Assembly (NCBI GenBank): GCA_002169935.2
Contig: NHHC02000053.1
Coordinates: 1-8,399, forward strand
Origin: Candidatus Pelagibacter sp. TMED153
GTDB taxonomy: Bacteria; Pseudomonadota; Alphaproteobacteria; Pelagibacterales; Pelagibacteraceae
Reading direction: 5' to 3'
DNA length: 8,399 bases
Part shown: positions 6,359 through 8,399 of the stretch, in pieces
Numbering within the stretch: the first letter of the stretch is position 1
How the letters are laid out: each line of letters starts with the position of its first letter
Notes under the pieces: generated by a model
What the model saw: only the letters and a program-made list of their open reading frames with translations
Database searches by the model: none
Told to the model about the DNA's origin: nothing
Made by a program: the position numbers and the translations under genes

Positions 6359-6451
6359 TATTACCTTCAGGTTGTAAAATGACTTAAAACCTAACTTTTA
6401 AAGGATTTTTTCTTCGAATCGGAGTATTTAGGCTTAACAGGAGGTTTTTAT
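6359..6451 (+). promoter_or_regulatory. Candidate structured leader RNA of the purine permease
   Basis: The longest untranslated stretch in the window. Segment AAAACCT (6386-6392) is complementary over 7 bases to AGGTTTT (6442-6448), which includes half of the Shine-Dalgarno. The same CCT can instead pair as CCTAA (6390-6394) with TTAGG (6428-6432), enclosing a small stem CTTCG-AAT-CGGAG (6412-6424), or as AACCT (6388-6392) with AGGTT (6369-6373). These pairings exclude one another, as in a translational switch. I do not recognise the conserved core of the adenine/guanine riboswitch, and the match to any known class is untested. The left boundary is an estimate from the putative -10 box. Confidence 0.35.
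6439..6444 (+). promoter_or_regulatory. Strong Shine-Dalgarno of the permease
   Basis: AGGAGG, the strongest RBS in the window, ends 7 bases before the first of two tandem ATG codons (6452 and 6455). That spacing favours the first. Its right half is the part that can be covered by the upstream anti-SD segment. Confidence 0.8.
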
Positions 6452-7762
6452 ATGATGGATAAGTATTTTGAATACAAAAAACACAAAACTAATTTCAAAA
6501 CTGAAGTAATAGCTGGAACAACAACATTTTTGACAATGTGTTATATATTATTTTTGAACCCTTTCATAATGTCTGGAGAGTTTGCCGGACCTGAAAAAGG
6601 TTTTTTTGATTTTGGCGCGGTGTTCACCGCTACAGTGGTAGCTACTGCTTTGGCATGTTTTATAATGGGGCTGTATGGACGTACCTGGCCAATAGGTCTG
6701 TCTGTTGGACTTGGAATTAACGCTTTTGTGGCTTATGGAGTAGTTGGCTCAATGGGTTATACTCCTCAAGAAGCTTTGGGAGCTGTTCTGGTTGCAGGAA
6801 TTTTATTTTTAATAATTTCTTTAACGCCAATTAGAGCTTGGCTAATAAATTCAATTCCAAAAAGTTTAAAATTAGGAATCGGGGCCGGGATTGGTTTTTT
6901 CTTAGCAATAATTGGTCTCGAGATAATGGGTGTTGTCGCAGATCATCCCGTAACATTAGTTACTCTGGGTGACATTAAAAACCCACTAGTTCTTTTAGGG
7001 TGTTTAGCATTTGTGGCAATGATTGTTTTAGAAAAAATGAAAATTACTGGAAATATAATAATAGCTATATTAGCTTTCAGTATAATTGCTTGGGTATCAG
7101 GACTAGCTAAGTTTAATGGTGTGGTAAGTGCTCCACCATCAATGTCATACTTGTTTGCCTTTGATTTAGGGGCAGCATTGTCGGCAGGTATGGTCACGAT
7201 AGTCTTTACTTTGCTTTTCATAGATTTTTTTGACACGGCAGGAACGCTAACATCTGTTGCGAATGTTGCTGGTAAAGTTGATAGCAAAGGAAAAGTAAAA
7301 GACATTGGTAAAGCAATGATGGCCGACAGCGTAGGAACAGTTGCTGGTTCTGTGATGGGCACAACTACTGTTACGTCTTTTGTGGAGAGCGGTGCAGGGG
7401 TAAAAGCTGGTGGACGAACTGGAATGACTTCATTAGTAATTGGAGTTTTATTTTTAGCTTGTTTATTTTTCTCACCATTAGCTACGAGCTTGCCTAAAGA
7501 GATAGATGGAGCTGCTTTACTCTATGTTGCTATTCTTTTCGTAAGAAATATTACTGATGTGAAATGGGAGGATATTTCTGAGTCGGGTCCGGCTGTAGTA
7601 GCCATGGTGGCCATGCCTCTTACGTATTCAATTAGTCATGGAATAGCTTTGGCATTTATTTCTTATGCATTAATCAAAATATTTACTGGTGGATTTGCAA
7701 AAACTTCTCCAGCTATTTGGGTTATTGCGGTCTTCAGTGCATTAAGTTTTTACGTAGCTTAA
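6452..7762 (+). CDS. NCS2-family purine base permease (AzgA/PbuG type)
   Basis: Inner-membrane proton-coupled transporter, most likely importing hypoxanthine, guanine and/or adenine. The 436 residues are almost wholly hydrophobic, consistent with the 14-helix NCS2 fold. Subfamily signatures are EVIAGTTTFLTM (18-29), SVGLGINAF (84-92), GIGAGIGFFLAIIGLE (142-157), FIDFFDTAGTL (256-266) and, after a short Lys-rich loop, DSVGTVAGSVMGTTT with SFVESGAGVKAGGRTG (309-324), followed by FFSPLA. These mark the AzgA branch rather than the UraA/UacT branch. The start at the first ATG is supported by AGGAGG seven bases upstream. The gene faces a purine-type phosphoribosyltransferase across a shared terminator, giving an uptake-plus-salvage pair. 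Its GC content looks higher than that of its neighbours, which the Gly/Ala/Val-rich membrane sequence can explain. Exact base preference cannot be read from the sequence. Confidence 0.92.
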   Translation: MMDKYFEYKKHKTNFKTEVIAGTTTFLTMCYILFLNPFIMSGEFAGPEKGFFDFGAVFTATVVATALACFIMGLYGRTWPIGLSVGLGINAFVAYGVVGSMGYTPQEALGAVLVAGILFLIISLTPIRAWLINSIPKSLKLGIGAGIGFFLAIIGLEIMGVVADHPVTLVTLGDIKNPLVLLGCLAFVAMIVLEKMKITGNIIIAILAFSIIAWVSGLAKFNGVVSAPPSMSYLFAFDLGAALSAGMVTIVFTLLFIDFFDTAGTLTSVANVAGKVDSKGKVKDIGKAMMADSVGTVAGSVMGTTTVTSFVESGAGVKAGGRTGMTSLVIGVLFLACLFFSPLATSLPKEIDGAALLYVAILFVRNITDVKWEDISESGPAVVAMVAMPLTYSISHGIALAFISYALIKIFTGGFAKTSPAIWVIAVFSALSFYVA

Positions 7763-7769
7763 TAATTTC

Positions 7770-7800
7770 AAGGGCCGGTGAAAGCTGGCCCTTAACTTTT
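7770..7800 (+). terminator. Rho-independent terminator between the convergent purine genes
   Basis: A 10-base-pair stem (7770-7779 with 7784-7793) closed by a GAAA tetraloop (7780-7783), with a GGGCC/GGCCC core and two G-U pairs near the loop, followed by AACTTTT. It starts 7 bases after the permease stop. On the minus strand the same hairpin follows the phosphoribosyltransferase stop but lacks a U-run, so it should work best for the permease. Bases 7792-7793 of the stem are also part of the stop codon of the opposing gene. Confidence 0.8.
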
Positions 7801-8316
7801 ATGTTTCTTAATTAAATCTTCTATTCTTACCTCTTCATAACGCTCAAAAGGTTGGACAATCCATGGATTGCTATTTAATTTTTGAGCACAAAAATCTGGT
7901 TCAAAAGTAGAATCTTTCTTTTTCCAAAGAACAGCTGTTTTAATGTTCTTAATATTTCCTTTTAAAGGAGGATAATTCTTTAACCACTCAATGCTTTTAT
8001 TTAAAGTAACACCGGTATCAGACAAGTCATCACATAAAAGAATGTTGCCTTTCATGTCTTGAACAGTTGAACTCATTTCTCGAGAAAATACTAACTCTCC
8101 CTGTTGATCTTCAATTCCTTTACCTGAGTAAGACTCTACAGCAAGATAAGCACATTTTAATTTAAATATTCGACTTAATACGTCGGTAATGGGTAGGCCT
8201 CCTCGGGCAATTCCAATTAATAAGTCTGGTTTATAACCGCTCTCATATACTTGAATTGCTAATTTTTCTACAATTAGATTATACTTTTTCCAATCTATGA
8301 TAAGTTTGTCAGCCAT
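7792..8316 (-). CDS. Purine-type phosphoribosyltransferase (XGPRT/HGPRT-like)
   Basis: Cytosolic enzyme that transfers a 5-phosphoribosyl group from PRPP to a nitrogenous base, probably xanthine, guanine or hypoxanthine. The 174 residues are the normal length for a type I phosphoribosyltransferase. LLIGIARGGLPI (32-43) contains the PPi loop. The acidic PRPP-binding motif is ILLCDDLSDTGVTL (92-105) with D96-D97 and DTG. The late FEPDF (128-132) and WIVQPFE (152-158) are the lid and base-side region seen in short XGPRT-like proteins, where the motif is usually WIVFPWE. It converges with the purine permease, supporting a joint salvage role. The stop codon overlaps the end of the terminator stem. 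The ATG has no Shine-Dalgarno; a T/A-rich leader of about eight bases is predicted from TAAAAT at 8332-8337. Base specificity is not settled by sequence. Confidence 0.88.
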   Translation of the reverse strand: MADKLIIDWKKYNLIVEKLAIQVYESGYKPDLLIGIARGGLPITDVLSRIFKLKCAYLAVESYSGKGIEDQQGELVFSREMSSTVQDMKGNILLCDDLSDTGVTLNKSIEWLKNYPPLKGNIKNIKTAVLWKKKDSTFEPDFCAQKLNSNPWIVQPFERYEEVRIEDLIKKHKS

Positions 8317-8331
8317 AAAAAAAACTAAATG

Positions 8332-8337
8332 ATTTTA
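8332..8337 (-). promoter_or_regulatory. Candidate -10 box for the phosphoribosyltransferase
   Basis: TAAAAT on the minus strand, 15 bases before ATG8316, abutting the Shine-Dalgarno of the divergent gene. The divergent gap is only 33 bases, so any -35 would fall inside the neighbouring gene. By-eye match only. Confidence 0.3.
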
Positions 8338-8343
8338 AAGGAG
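8337..8343 (+). promoter_or_regulatory. Shine-Dalgarno of the right-edge gene
   Basis: AAAGGAG with a 6-base spacer to ATG8350. It confirms that the start codon at the right edge is real although only 16 full codons are visible. Confidence 0.7.
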
Positions 8344-8349
8344 TTGTAA

Positions 8350-8399
8350 ATGAAAGCTTATTGGGTGTGTGTATACGAAAAGATTGATAATGCAGAAAA
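8350..8399 (+). CDS. Partial CDS, likely DUF1330-family protein
   Basis: Sixteen complete codons before the window ends, opening MKAYWVCVYEKI. The MKxYWV-like start followed by a short beta-strand and an acidic/amide turn is the usual opening of DUF1330 proteins, small ferredoxin-like dimeric alpha/beta barrel proteins of about 95 residues and unknown activity. A good Shine-Dalgarno supports the start. It diverges from the phosphoribosyltransferase across 33 bases. With so little sequence the family call rests on the N-terminus alone. Confidence 0.6.
   Translation, partial: MKAYWVCVYEKIDNAE

Noticed and set aside
6413..6420. TTCGAATC resembling a tRNA T-loop
   Set aside because: The flanking bases do not form the T-stem (the closing pair would be C-C), and no acceptor, D or anticodon arms are found around it.
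6318..6451. Classical adenine/guanine riboswitch upstream of the purine permease
   Set aside because: The conserved loop and junction sequences of that class are not recognisable by eye; only a possible anti-SD arrangement is reported instead.
6943..7362. 139-codon open frame on the minus strand inside the permease gene
   Set aside because: Antisense to the conserved DFFDTAGTL and ESGAGVKAGGRTG regions of the permease; no recognisable domain; a shadow of the real frame.
6452..7762. Horizontal transfer of the permease because of its higher GC look
   Set aside because: Gly/Ala/Val-rich membrane proteins need GC-rich codons, and the surrounding spacing shows no insertion scars or repeats.
1..8399. 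Mobile elements, prophage, toxin-antitoxin, CRISPR or defence genes
   Set aside because: No transposase, integrase, direct-repeat array, attachment site or defence domain was seen; every gene belongs to a metabolic, envelope, protein-turnover or unassigned family.

Overview
The window is very AT-rich and extremely compact. Poly-A/poly-T tracts are frequent, intergenic gaps run from a 4-base overlap to 134 bases, and no stretch over 300 bases lacks a gene. This, with several Pelagibacterales-style protein forms (a membrane-anchored J-protein, a lysine-rich proteome, a DUF1330 protein), suggests a streamlined marine alphaproteobacterium of the SAR11 type. That placement is inferred from composition and gene content, not from a marker gene. 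I see no mobile element, CRISPR array, tRNA or rRNA.

Left part (1-2431, all minus strand): a likely three-gene transcription unit read right to left. It has a DapA-family aldolase/lyase lacking the DapA arginine, a cyclopropane-fatty-acid synthase (cfa) starting 2 bases after it, and then an open frame running off the left edge. That last frame has an exceptionally Lys/Arg-rich N-terminal tail. A bulged palindrome lies between cfa and this last ORF, ending one base before its ATG.

Middle and right part (2479-8399): a GT9 glycosyltransferase (+), a membrane-anchored J-domain protein resembling mitochondrial Pam18/Tim14 (-), oligopeptidase B (+), a small lipoprotein (-), an AzgA-type NCS2 purine permease (+), a purine-type phosphoribosyltransferase (-), and the first codons of a DUF1330 protein (+). 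From the DapA-family gene onward the eight genes alternate strands without exception, giving four divergent and three convergent junctions. Two of the convergent junctions have no room for a terminator.

Functionally, the clearest partnership is NCS2 permease plus phosphoribosyltransferase: uptake of a purine base and its conversion to a nucleotide. These two converge on one strong GNRA-loop terminator. The permease has the longest leader in the window, and an anti-Shine-Dalgarno segment there can pair in mutually exclusive ways, so it may be a regulatory RNA. Cfa, the GT9 enzyme and the lipoprotein belong to envelope biology; the J-protein and PtrB to protein folding and peptide turnover.
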